This document shows, piece by piece, positions 1 to 9,755 of a stretch of 64,000 bases of DNA; the first letter of the stretch is position 1, and every line of letters begins with the position of its first letter. The position numbers were made by a program, and so were the translations under genes. The DNA comes from Lindgomyces ingoldianus (Eukaryota > Ascomycota > Dothideomycetes > Pleosporales > Lindgomycetaceae): the NCBI RefSeq assembly GCF_010093535.1, contig NW_022985163.1, positions 582,666 to 646,665 of the forward strand. Reading direction: 5' to 3'. The notes under the pieces are model-generated. The model was not told where the DNA came from. It did not search any database and was given only the letters and a program-made list of their open reading frames with translations.

Positions 1-122
1 GCAAGGGAGTCGCGGGCGATGTTAGACGTCCATTCGAATTTGGTGGTGTCGGCGTGGCCGGTGCCGATGTATTTTGCTTGCAGGTTTTCGAGCTGTTGTT
101 GTGCGCGGAGTTTGTCTGCCAT
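1..122 (-). CDS. SF3B5: Splicing factor 3B subunit 5 (SF3b10/Ysf3), 3' end cut by window edge
   Basis: The first 40 codons are visible on the minus strand, starting at the ATG at 122. They read MADKLRAQQQLENLQ followed by KYIGTGHADTTKFEW and RDS. The KYIGTGHADTTK(F/W)EW block is the hallmark of SF3b10, the smallest subunit (about 86 residues) of the SF3b complex in U2 snRNP, which helps recognise the intron branch point in the nucleus. The rest of the gene lies outside the window. It is divergent from the coiled-coil gene at 376, with about 250 bp between the two starts. Identification is from family knowledge of a very conserved short protein; I see no competing explanation. Confidence 0.93.
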   Translation of the reverse strand, partial: MADKLRAQQQLENLQAKYIGTGHADTTKFEWTSNIARDSL

Positions 123-375
123 AATGGAGGAAGGAGAGGAGGTGAAGAGGGTTGCGATCGGTTGGAGTTGAGGTGAAGAGGGTGTCGAAAGGCGTTGGAA
201 GCGAAGTTGACGTTGGAGGAGCTAAGCTTGGCAGCCGTAAATATGGCATTTCCGATTTCCGATGAAAGCTCTAGCTCCGCACAACACAACATATTTGCTC
301 GAGAAGCGCCTCGCTTCAGTGCTCAGAATTCACTCATACAGCACCTTCTATCTTTACTGTTACCGGGAATCTATC

Positions 376-942
376 ATGGCAGATATTCCCATGCCCAACG
401 CGCCCCCAACCCCCGGCGAAGACCCCGAACCCAAATGCCCAACCATCGACTACTCCCCCGCCACAGCCCAGTACGACGAGGCCTTCGAAAACCAACTGAT
501 GCAAGCAATACTCTATCCATCAGATAAGCCAGCCCATCTCAACCCTTCCGATGACGCCCCGCACATCCCACCAACCGCGCTCCCCGTCCCGCTCTACTCG
601 CACCTCCGCACACACCCCTCTCCAGTCCCAGGCCTTCTCCTCACACATCCACATGGATACCACACTGGCGGCCCCGGGCCCTCTCCGTCATCTATTTCGG
701 ATTTCGCGCAGAAGTTCATCCAAGAGAATGGGATCCAAGACGCAGGCCAGCTCGAGCGCATTGTGGAAGAGAAGATTCGCGAGAAGATGGAGATTGTGCG
801 GGAGCGGATGAGGGATAGAGAAGAAGCGGTGAAGAAGAATGAGGCGGTGAATAGGCAGTTGGAGGATCTGGAAGTGCAGAGGAGTGCGGAAGTTAAGGTT
901 GTGGAGATGATTAAGAGGGAGAAGGAGAAGAAGAGCGGCTAA
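376..942 (+). CDS. Small coiled-coil protein of unknown function
   Basis: A single exon of 188 residues. I start at the ATG at 376 (MADIPMPNAPPTPGEDPE) rather than the in-frame ATG at 262, because the upstream stretch is compositionally unlike the rest and overlaps the likely leader. The N-terminal 110 residues are rich in Pro, Ser and His and look disordered. From about residue 113 to the end the chain is highly charged (repeated E, K and R with regularly spaced I, L, M and V), predicting one long coiled coil ending in KREKEKKSG. There is no signal peptide or membrane segment. It shares a short divergent promoter with the SF3b10 gene. I do not recognise the family. Confidence 0.72.
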   Translation: MADIPMPNAPPTPGEDPEPKCPTIDYSPATAQYDEAFENQLMQAILYPSDKPAHLNPSDDAPHIPPTALPVPLYSHLRTHPSPVPGLLLTHPHGYHTGGPGPSPSSISDFAQKFIQENGIQDAGQLERIVEEKIREKMEIVRERMRDREEAVKKNEAVNRQLEDLEVQRSAEVKVVEMIKREKEKKSG

Positions 943-1896
943 GATCTGCTGGGCTTGGGGAAGAATTAGGGTTGGCTTTTGCTGGCTGTGAAACGGTTAT
1001 ACCCCTTGATGGATAATATCAAGAAGCGCTGCGGAAAATCGCGTTCTATCGCAAGAGATGACTCGAAGATGTCGCGCAAGAAAGGAGGGTACGGTCCAGA
1101 GGGCGATGCATCTTCATCTTCTTTGGAGGAGAGAGAGATACCCCGTTCAACATGACCGTGGGGTATTGAAGGCCGATGAAAATCATATTCATTCCAGCAT
1201 GAACAGGGGACGGTTCCTGTCTTTGGCACGAACACTGGAGCAACAGTGTCTTAGCATTTACGCTTCTTGCACACCTTCTCCAGGCGCCAACAACGAATTT
1301 CACAAAATCGAGGCAGATTCGTGTAGCATGGTTACTAGTTGAATGCAGGGGTGGTATCCCTCAAATTGTCCACAGAAAACCGAGCATCGCTCTCTTCACC
1401 GGAAATTCTCCATTTTCAAAACGCCTCGCTACAACCGAACTCGAGCTATCCGCCCTTTGGTCCATCCCGCATCCCGCATCCCGCATCACGTGCCCGAAGC
1501 GCCAGGGGTCCATGAATAGCGAGGCCACAGGCGCCACCAATACTCAGCTGAAGACCTTTCGCATGCAAATTGATGGTTCCAGGGGATTGTGGCGCAAGAA
1601 AGATGCTCAGGAACGCTATGGAGCCGCACTCCAAGGCAAGGCTGAAACTGCTTCGGGAAGGCACACATACTTTGGCTCAGCCTCTTTGATACGAAATGTA
1701 TTTAGCAACTTTGCAGCCTACCTTTTGTGTTTTTATATCTTATCGCCGTCTTGCGAATTCTGTCAATTTCTGTCGCTCGCTTGGAGGGTTCACATTTCTA
1801 ATTTGTTAGTCCGCTCGTCGATGTGCACTAGAAGCGGCTTCAGGCTCGTGTCTCAACCTTGAAAACACATATTTGACATTTTCTCTCCCTGCAGCC
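943..1896. other. Intergenic, no gene seen
   Basis: About 950 bp between two plus-strand genes. It contains only short unconvincing reading frames on both strands. The last 30 bp (ttttctctccctgcag just before the ATG at 1897) are pyrimidine-rich and could be the 3' splice site of a leader intron. Confidence 0.6.
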
Positions 1897-3211
1897 ATGG
1901 TACAGGATTCGGACGACAGTTTGAGATACTTCCCCTGGGACTGGACAATCGAATCCCTTGACCAAACAACCCACAAATGCCCCTCAGTCTCCTCCCTACT
2001 AGGGACTTTCGCTATCGTCAACGGAGTGGTTAGTCTTCTCGCAGTATTCTTCGGCCACCGTCTCGTAGTCAAAAAGCTCACTTGCGGGTTCTTTGGAAAA
2101 AGAGGAAGCAGGGCGTGGACCTGGATGTGGATATTACCCGTTGGGCTACAGCTAGCAGCAAATGCGTTCATTGCGCTGTTGATTAAGAAGTCGACGGGGT
2201 ATACAGCAGATTTCAAGATTTCCGAGCTTATGCTATTCCTTGTGGCTCGGCCACGACTAAGCTGGATCGTGCTCGGTGCATTTGCGTTCAAGAGTACTAA
2301 GAATCGGCCGGAGAAGGAAAAGATCAAACCAACAACGCCGAATTTAGATGAATACCAGCCTACGTCGCATCCATATGAACAATCGTGGCATGAGAGCTCA
2401 AACCCGTCGTTCACATCGTACTCGTCACAAACCCCACTATTTACACATCCACACCCACCCCCACAACACCCCAACTATCCCTACTATCATAACACCACAC
2501 TATACCCACCCCTCCACGACACCTCTCACACCTCATACCACCGCGTCCTCGACGATGAGATGGAATCGTCCCGCTCCCCTTCTACCTCCCGCGGCCACGG
2601 CTACTTCTCCGGCTCCCGCGACTTCCCCTGGTGGTCTGCCTTCATGTCGCAATTCATCGGCGAATTCATACTTCAAATCATAACGCTCTACCTGATGGGC
2701 CGAACTGCGCATTTCGCAACCCTCCACGGTTACTACAAGGTCTCGTCGGACGCATACTGGGCATTACCGCCTGCAGCCAGGATGATGTATTCGGGCGCGT
2801 TGTACTATTTAGTGGGCGGGGGATTGTTTCTGATATTTGCGGGCCTGTTTATTGTGTATAGTGTTTGTTCGAGCAGGATCAAGTATTTTGGGAAGGCGAG
2901 TTCGACGGGGATATTTCTAGCTTTGGCGGTACTGCTGATAAGCACCTGGATGGGGAGTTGGATTTTTTGGGCGGGGTTTGTGAGGCTAGCAGGGAATCTG
3001 TGAGTCTTTCCATCTTTCTTTCTTTTTATTTTTTCCTCCCCATACACCTGTGTGGCGGGGGGAGGTAGGGAGGGTTGAGAAGGCTAGAAATACTGTTGTA
3101 AGGGTTTCGCTGACACGTGGCAATAGGTATTGTCCACCGAAGTTGATCCATCAGGGTGTCATTTGGACGTTTTTCTCAACTATTGGGATTGTGCTTGGGA
3201 CGGGCATATAG
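1897..3211 (+). CDS. Multi-pass membrane protein, fungal, unknown function
   Basis: Two exons, 1897..2999 and 3127..3211 (intron GTGAGT...TAG), giving 395 residues. The ATG at 1897 sits in a strong context (gcagccATGg); an in-frame ATG at 1873 is possible. About seven hydrophobic segments are visible: three in the first 140 residues, then a polar His/Pro/Tyr/Ser-rich loop of about 100 residues (roughly 150-250), then four more. The last helix is completed by the second exon (ending in VIWTFFSTIGIVLGTGI), which supports the splice. There is no N-terminal signal peptide. I do not recognise a named family; transporter, sensor or scaffold are all possible. Confidence 0.72.
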
Positions 3212-4115
3212 CTTACCCTGCCCTCCTACGAACAAACCCATGTACGTTGCTTCTTCCCCATCACGATCTCTAGAGAGGGAGGGATTCCGAGCAGGATTGT
3301 GGGTATAGAGCCGAAGCGGAAGCTGGAGGAGAGGCAATTGGTGTCTGAGGTACAAGCAGCTTCCTAGCTAGAAAATCGCCACCGGGGGAGAAGGTGTGTG
3401 TGATACTGAAAGGCTAGAATGAATGACGTCGATGGACGGCACACCGCAACACTCAACCCCGCCATATACCCCAAACGCTCCCGGGCTCGCAACGCATACA
3501 AACACAAAATAATAATAATAAAAATTCTACGGTACACAAAACTCCCATATGAAACCGTATCACCATAAAGGCAGAATAGATCTGCGTTTGGACGCGATGA
3601 TCGAGATCAACAGCGATACTGATTCGAGTATGGATCTGCGTTTTAGTGGCCAATTAGTATCACCGCCCAACGCGGCGAGCACAGATGCCAGGTGACTTCT
3701 GTGATTGTTGGTCGCACGGTGGCCCCTCCTGTCCATGTGGTCGGGCATGGAAGCTGGGCTGAAGGGGATAAAGGGAAGCGTAAACGACCGCGGACTTCCT
3801 AGGTTCGCTTTCCATCTCTCAGAGATCTCTCTCTCTCTCTCTATATATATATCTCACTCACTCATTCTCTCACACACACAGACACACACTCTCTCTCAAT
3901 TACTTGGAGGGTGTCCGTGCTTGGACTCTGCTGCACGTCTTCAACCAAACGGCTGGCTGAATACGAGCTCCAACGAACCGAGGGGTAGCTTAGACCCTTG
4001 ACTCCCAAGCTTTAATCCGTACTGCTGGACAACTCTTTCTAAGCCGACTGACACACTGCCCGACTTACAATCAATAACCCCTTTTGTGAGGGAAAATCGA
4101 CCTTGGTCACCCACT
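3212..4115. other. Intergenic, with microsatellite
   Basis: About 900 bp between two plus-strand genes. No coding signal is seen apart from weak short frames. The one notable item is a compound dinucleotide repeat near 3826-3898, listed separately. Confidence 0.6.
3826..3898. repeat. Compound microsatellite (CT)n (TA)n (CA)n
   Basis: A run of CT dinucleotides passes into TA repeats, then CTCA/CACA repeats and again CT repeats, in about 73 bp. It lies about 220 bp upstream of the alpha/beta hydrolase start and probably in its promoter. Confidence 0.85.
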
Positions 4116-5852
4116 ATGATCGGAAAGCTCGCATGGCGGAGCTTTAGCTTCGCATACGGCGTCATGAATCTCGCCGTCATGGTCGCGATTGCGGGGCTGC
4201 GGGACGGAGCGTTTACGAAGAGAATAAGTGAAGAGGAGAGGAAGGAGCTTGCTATTGGTATGTCCAAACCCGCTCACCCCCTAACGCACTCAGCTTCCTG
4301 CGTCTTACCCTCGCCCAAGAGCTTATTGACCTGTTTATGTTCGTGCTGGCATTGCCATCAGATCATGTATACTGACAGCTAGTTCTTGCAGCCCAGAAGA
4401 AATACTGGGATTTGTCCAGCGAGCCGATTCCGGGGTTCCGCCATGCGTTCTTAATGCTGAAGAGCGGGGTGAAGTTGCATTATGTTGTTAACGGGCCGGT
4501 GGGAGGGGCGAAAGGGACAAATGTTGCTGTGTTTATCCATGGTGAGTTTGGTCGTCTCCTCTTCTCTACACCCCCTCCATCCCCCCCCTCCCACGTTACC
4601 ATGCTAACTGTGTTGATGTCTAGGTTTTCCAGACTCCTTCGCTCTCTGGCGCGCCCTCCTCTCCTCCCCCGCACTCCAAAACCATATCCTCGTCGCTGTG
4701 GACCTTCCAGGGTACGGAGGTAGTGATAGCCTTCAGAAATACGATGCGGAAACAATATTGGAGGCTATGGCGGGGTTTCTGCTGGGGATGAGGGAGTTGT
4801 ATCTCACAGATGGAGGTAAAATGGCTGTTGTCACGCATGATTGGGGTGGAATTGTGGGTGCCCGACTGGCGGCCGAGGCACCGCAATTAGCGGATCGGTG
4901 GGTCATTGCAAGCTCTGTACTCGTACGTCTCACGCGCCATATCCCTAAACCCTTCAAGTTCAAGGCAGAGAGTTTGTGTGTTGTGTGAGATAGAGAGCTA
5001 ACAACCTCCTAGCCCCAACAAACCTACTCCAACATCCTAATCACCATCGCCTCCGCGCGCCAAATGCTGCACACATGGTTCCGTTGGCCATTCAACCCGC
5101 GCCTCCTCAAAACCGCCTTCGCAACCCTCCAACCTGTGCTCCTACAAACCGCCTGCTCCTTCTACGTCTTCATCCTCAACCTCCCCGGCCCCATCGCCAA
5201 CGCCTTCGCCCGCATGGGAAACTTCTGGTTCCTGCGCCTGCTGCACTGGGTCCAGGCCGGCGTGCTCACTGCGGACAGCAAATTCCACCGCGCACTCTCG
5301 ACGCAGGAAGCTGCAGATTGGATGGCTATGAGCACCGGGCCTGGGCCTGGGCAATTTCCTACTTCCAAATTATCCCTAACCAACAGCGACAAACCCCAAC
5401 AAACCTACCCCCAATCCGTCTACACCCGCATCCCTGACCTTGGCATGTCCCAAAAAATCCGCTTCTACCGCGAGAACCTGATCCTCGCGCCCTGGGAAAA
5501 ATCCCTCGAAACCGTCGTCGCGCTATCTGAACTCGACGGCATGCATCCCCGCCGTTCCTCCACCGGCGCGGGACTCTTCGAAGACGGACCGCAGGGATCT
5601 TTGAAAGCACCGGCGACGATTGTGTATGGGAAGCAGGATCCCGCGTTTTCGCCGCGGTTGGCGTTGGATGGGATCGCGGATTATTTGGTCAGGGGGAGTA
5701 AGGTTGTGTTGATTGAGAAGGGGGGGCATTGGCTGCCGTTTGAGGAGTTAGGGGCGAGGGTGCTAGAGAGGATTGTTGAGTGGGAGTTTGAGAGTTTGGA
5801 GGGGGATATGCTTGGGGGTTTGGAGGAGGTGAAGGTTATGGTGGAGAAGTGA
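4116..5852 (+). CDS. Alpha/beta hydrolase, epoxide-hydrolase type
   Basis: Four exons, 4116..4257, 4392..4541, 4624..4922 and 5013..5852, give 476 residues. An N-terminal hydrophobic stretch (about residues 14-28) suggests membrane association. The fold signature follows in order: oxyanion motif HGFPD (97-101), the DLPGYGGSD turn, the nucleophile elbow THDWGG with Asp170, a cap region, an acid in YGKQDPAF (Asp406) and the base in KGGHWLPFEE (His436). An Asp in the HDWGG elbow is typical of epoxide hydrolases and haloalkane dehalogenases rather than Ser esterases. The family opens epoxides to diols; the substrate here is unknown. The protein is about 100 residues longer than typical soluble members, because of the N-terminal extension and a long cap. 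An upstream in-frame ATG at 4086 would add ten residues. Confidence 0.87.
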
Positions 5853-6967
5853 GTGAGTTGGGGATGTTGATATGACTGGCTGACTGGCTGGCGGAGCGTA
5901 TGACGGGCTTGGTCTGAGCTGGTTTGGATAGGGTCTGGGGCAAAGATGTCTGGAGATGAGGTGAGACGGATGAGGATTATAAACTGGTCTCGAGGCATGG
6001 CATGTATAGTGCTTGGGCGGGGATTTGTTTTGGTCCGTCTGGCTTGCGATATTGCATGCAGATATGTTATGCTGCGATGACGGCCGGCCGGCGCTATCGC
6101 GTTTGGTGTTTGTATGATACCACTCCATTACCAATGATGACGATTTATCTCCAACACGCAATCAGAGTGTCTATCCAGTGTTGGGGCTAATGCTTCTGAG
6201 CATTAGGAAGCATGAACTGTGGATTCTCAGAAAGCTATCACTGCTGCGAAGCTGAGGAGTCAAGATTCTGACTGACATGATGACATGAAACCCTATGATC
6301 TCAGCATATGGAAATCACCATAGTCATTTCAGCAAGCGATGATGAGGAAATATAGAAAGTGAAGAAAGACGAGCATATATTATCATATCATAGGAAAGAG
6401 TGGAACGGAAACGCAAGTGGAATCCATATCAGAGCTAGAGCCCGTCTATCACTATGTGATGCTGCTCACACCCGCTATCCATCCACTGTTAGAAGTATGA
6501 GTACGCCTGCACTTTCTTGTGTACAGACAGTCTGTGCGGATTTACGCATGCATACCCAGTTACTGAGAAACTGGTTTTGGTGAAATTCAGATACCGATGG
6601 TATTATAGATAGAGCTTTGGTCTACCACAGCACTAGCTCGGGTTTTTCTTCCTGGAAAAGATAATGTGGTTTCTTGGTGGAGGCGTTGGAGAGCGCTTGT
6701 GCTGGTGCTTTGGGTGGTTGTGTGCTTATGTGAGTCATGTGCTAGACCAGCACCATTTGACTATTACCATTGTGTCAAGAGATGTAATATCTATTGCACA
6801 CGCACTCGAACTCATCTTACAAGGTGTCCCTCCAGGGATAGAATGTCTCCCTCAGCTAATGGACAATTCAAGAGGGAGGCAAAGGAGTAAGCTCAACATC
6901 CCTCCCCCCGCCTCCAACCTTGTGCGAACAAGCAACATCTACTTAGCATTAGCCCCCCAAGCCTTCA
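5853..6967. other. Convergent intergenic region, nothing recognised
   Basis: About 1.1 kb between the 3' ends of the hydrolase and of the minus-strand membrane protein. Only short frames without motifs are present. Two overlapping frames at 6664-7035 run into the antisense of the membrane protein gene and look accidental. Confidence 0.55.
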
Positions 6968-7872
6968 CTAAAAACTACCATGGCAAATCAACTTACAATC
7001 ATTTTCATCCTCTTCGCTGTCCTCCTCATCCTTAACCCTACTCTGCACTACGCGGTAAATCGTATCCACGAGCTGCCCCACTCCCAGCATAAGCGGGACA
7101 AGTTGGCTAGGAGAACGCAATGTGTACACGTCCGTGACGTGATTCCATTTCAACGTCATCTCGCAGCCCGCAATAGAGATTGGCCAGACGACGACCATCA
7201 GCCAGACCAAGTAATCGGAGCCTTCTTGGGATTCATCAGGAATGCGCCAGAAGAAGATTGCTAGAACAAGGCGTTAGCTATTACACCCACCTACACGCTT
7301 CCAAGATTCCCTACCACTTTGGAATGACCGGAGAGTATCTAGATGGCAAGAGAAGAATAATACATACTAACTAGCGCCGCATAACCCGCATGAATCGCCG
7401 AAAACGTAAATATGACCTTGGAGAAGGTGCGAAACCAGTGATACACGCTGACCTTTGCAAAAACGAACACATAGTCATCTCTGCACCCTGTCTTTGGCAA
7501 CCAATCCAATCCACGATACCAAAACCAAGTTAAAAAGAATACTATGCCGCTAATCAACAGAATCCAGATCTTGGTGGCCAGCGGATGCAGTCGCGCCATT
7601 GAGGGAGCGAGACCGCCGCTGAGCTGTGGCATGAGTAGCCAAATCATGATTTGCACTTCCGGCGCGTAGATTTCTTTGCGGTTGACCATGCGCGCGAGAA
7701 GGCTGAAGGAAGCAAGGACGAAGACGAAGGCGGAGTTGCGGAGGAGGGCTGCAGACCGCATTTTTAGTCCGCGGGTTATCAGGATGGAGATGAATTGAAT
7801 ATATAGGCCGAGGCGGAGACCGAGGCCGTAGAGGTCATTGTTTCCTTGGATGGGGCATTCTGTAGTGCGCAT
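6968..7872 (-). CDS. Membrane protein of the DLYGxGxRxGLYxQ family (paralogue A)
   Basis: Two exons on the minus strand, 7872..7368 and 7260..6968, encode 265 residues. The donor GTATGT leaves one base (A) and the exon after CTAG supplies CA, restoring the frame into FFWRIPDE. About seven hydrophobic segments are visible. The N-terminus has CPIQGNNDLYGLGLRLGLYIQ and the middle has WFRTFSKV. Both match the divergent neighbour at 8410 (GNQDLYGAGIRIGLYLQ, RFRTFSKV), so the two are paralogues. The C-terminus ends in an acidic tail (DEEDSEEDEND). The family is familiar as uncharacterised fungal membrane proteins; I know no assigned function. A possible reading frame on the opposite strand at 6980-7264 is its shadow. 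Confidence 0.78.
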
Positions 7873-8409
7873 TGTTGGATTGTAAAATATCTAGAGAATT
7901 GTATGCAAGAAGCGACAGGAAGAAGTGAACAGGAGGGGAAGAAAGTGTCACGCTATAAAGATTGAGAGTTGCTACGCAAGAAATACTAGAGCAAAGCTGA
8001 AGAGCGGCATCCATTCGTTGGGGTCGCGGCATTATGTTACATTCATATATATTCCATCGCGCTCCTCTGACGAGGCTGTGGCCAGAACAACGAATCCCCA
8101 TCAGCTGAAGGCATGGGGATTGAAGTTGTGACACAGACAGGCCACGCCCCATACAGTGGCGTACGGTGGCGTTCTCGGTTCGGCAATTTTCAGCGACATC
8201 CCTAGTGGGGTCCATGAAAACAGGAGCGAGGCTCAGCTCAGCCCTGAGAAATCATAGCAGTGAAAATAACATTTACCAATGCTAGATCCATAAAAGCTCT
8301 GTCGAACCACTGCGAGGTTGGCGTTAATATTTCGCGACAATATTTCCCGGATTTTCAGACATCTCACACTTCGTCGAAAACTTCGATTCGACCCGTCTGA
8401 TCCAAGAGC
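7873..8409. promoter_or_regulatory. Shared divergent promoter of the paralogous membrane-protein pair
   Basis: A 537-bp region separates the two start codons of divergent paralogues, so it must hold both promoters. No binding site is obvious by eye. A short plus-strand frame at 7925-8131 and a minus-strand frame at 7835-8215 have no motifs and are taken as chance. Confidence 0.55.
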
Positions 8410-9219
8410 ATGGCAGCAGTCTCCCAGATCTGCGCTTTCCCAGGCAACCAAGATCTCTACGGCGCCGGGATCCGCATCGGCTTATACCTGCAGTGGATAG
8501 CCACTCTCCTCGTCACAATCTTCGATCAGAAAGAAGAGCAAACTCTTCGTGTTGTCAACCTTCTCGTCCAGTCTGCAATTTTCCTCGGGCTCTGCATTAT
8601 CCCCTCACCCCAGATTCACCCCATCGAGCCCGTGATCACGCTCTGGTTACTAGTAGGAGCACTTTCGAGCCTTACTGGAGATGGACTCAGTTACTTCGCC
8701 CATTTTTCAGGCGCCTTCCGTGTTGCGTTTTACACAGCACTTTCGACGTACTCGTGCTGGTTCTGGTTCGTCGGAATTGAAAGCATGTTGCAGCCAGAAT
8801 GCAAAGTCGTTGCTTTCTTTGGCGGCACTGCAATCGATGGCCGTTTCCGAACATTCAGTAAAGTCGTCTCCGTCGGAAGCCTCGCAGTGTGTGTCTGTTG
8901 CTTCGGTTTCGTCTTTTGGGCAATGTTGCAGCGATGCAAGAACACAAAAGGAATACATGAGAGGATTGGATCCCCGGCACCACGAGTAGAGTTATCTCTG
9001 TTGTTTCTATCGTTGGGTCTCATTGTCGTTTCAATCGTCGCTATCGAGTACCTTATCAAAGCGAATAGTATTTCTGGAACGAATGAGGTTGAGTCAGTGG
9101 GGCAGTTGATACCACTACTTGTTGGCGCACTCGGATGTGGGATGATTTGCTGGAGGATACTCAAGAAATTCCTTTTTCGGAGGAAGAGATGCTGGTTCTT
9201 GTTTGGATATCACCTTTGA
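8410..9219 (+). CDS. Membrane protein of the DLYGxGxRxGLYxQ family (paralogue B)
   Basis: A single exon of 269 residues starting MAAVSQICAFPGNQDLYG. About seven hydrophobic helices run across the whole length, ending in a basic tail (KKFLFRRKRC). It shares with the divergent neighbour the N-terminal GNxDLYGxGxRxGLYxQ block, a WFWxxGxxxxLxxxC segment before the middle and an FRTFSKV block, in the same order. It lacks the neighbour's intron and acidic tail. This indicates an old tandem inverted duplication. Location is presumably a cell membrane. Function is unknown; a sensor or channel role would be speculation. Confidence 0.8.
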   Translation: MAAVSQICAFPGNQDLYGAGIRIGLYLQWIATLLVTIFDQKEEQTLRVVNLLVQSAIFLGLCIIPSPQIHPIEPVITLWLLVGALSSLTGDGLSYFAHFSGAFRVAFYTALSTYSCWFWFVGIESMLQPECKVVAFFGGTAIDGRFRTFSKVVSVGSLAVCVCCFGFVFWAMLQRCKNTKGIHERIGSPAPRVELSLLFLSLGLIVVSIVAIEYLIKANSISGTNEVESVGQLIPLLVGALGCGMICWRILKKFLFRRKRCWFLFGYHL

Positions 9220-9755
9220 CAGTGATTAGGAGTTTCGGATGCTAACACAAGCCGGTTGTTGGCTGGCAGGCAACTAGAACTGGAGGTCACGACGATTAAG
9301 CAAGCGAAGCAGGCAATGTAATGAGAAATACCCTGGGCGGAGATCCGCGCATGAACTTGTTCCTCGACTAGCAGAATTATAAAACCACTGTGTTGGTATC
9401 CATGAAATTTTCCGACACACTCCGCCTGAGTGGGACGTTCGTCTGAGAACCCTTGAACGATGACTCACTAGTCTTAGCCTCCACCAGAGCATTGTTGTGG
9501 CAGACGAGCAATCGGAAGACGTACCAGTTTTCCATCTCGGCAAAAACATGCCTAAATGACAGATGGGGCGGGGAACTGTGGGGAAAGGTGAACAGCGAAT
9601 AATCTCTTCAGGTTGATGAGATGGGAACATAGACTATTTAGCGAGGAGCTAATAGCAATGCTACGTGAAGAATGAGAGAGAGAGGTAGAAATAGATAAAG
9701 CATGAATGAATAGAAAAATAGGGAAAGTCATGTTTTATACTTCATTAATCCGTAC
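9220..9755. other. Convergent intergenic region, nothing recognised
   Basis: About 540 bp between the 3' ends of paralogue B and the CoA-transferase gene. One 118-codon minus-strand frame at 9274-9630 has no recognisable motif and is Arg/Ser/Pro-rich; I do not treat it as a gene. Confidence 0.55.

Noticed and set aside
1806..2474. A 222-codon minus-strand open frame
   Set aside because: Antisense to the membrane protein gene at 1897; low-complexity and without motifs.
6980..7264. A 94-codon plus-strand frame with a signal-like N-terminus
   Set aside because: Antisense of the second exon of paralogue A, whose frame matches its divergent relative.
9274..9630. A 118-codon minus-strand frame between convergent genes
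   Set aside because: No start context, motif or conserved-looking composition; likely chance.
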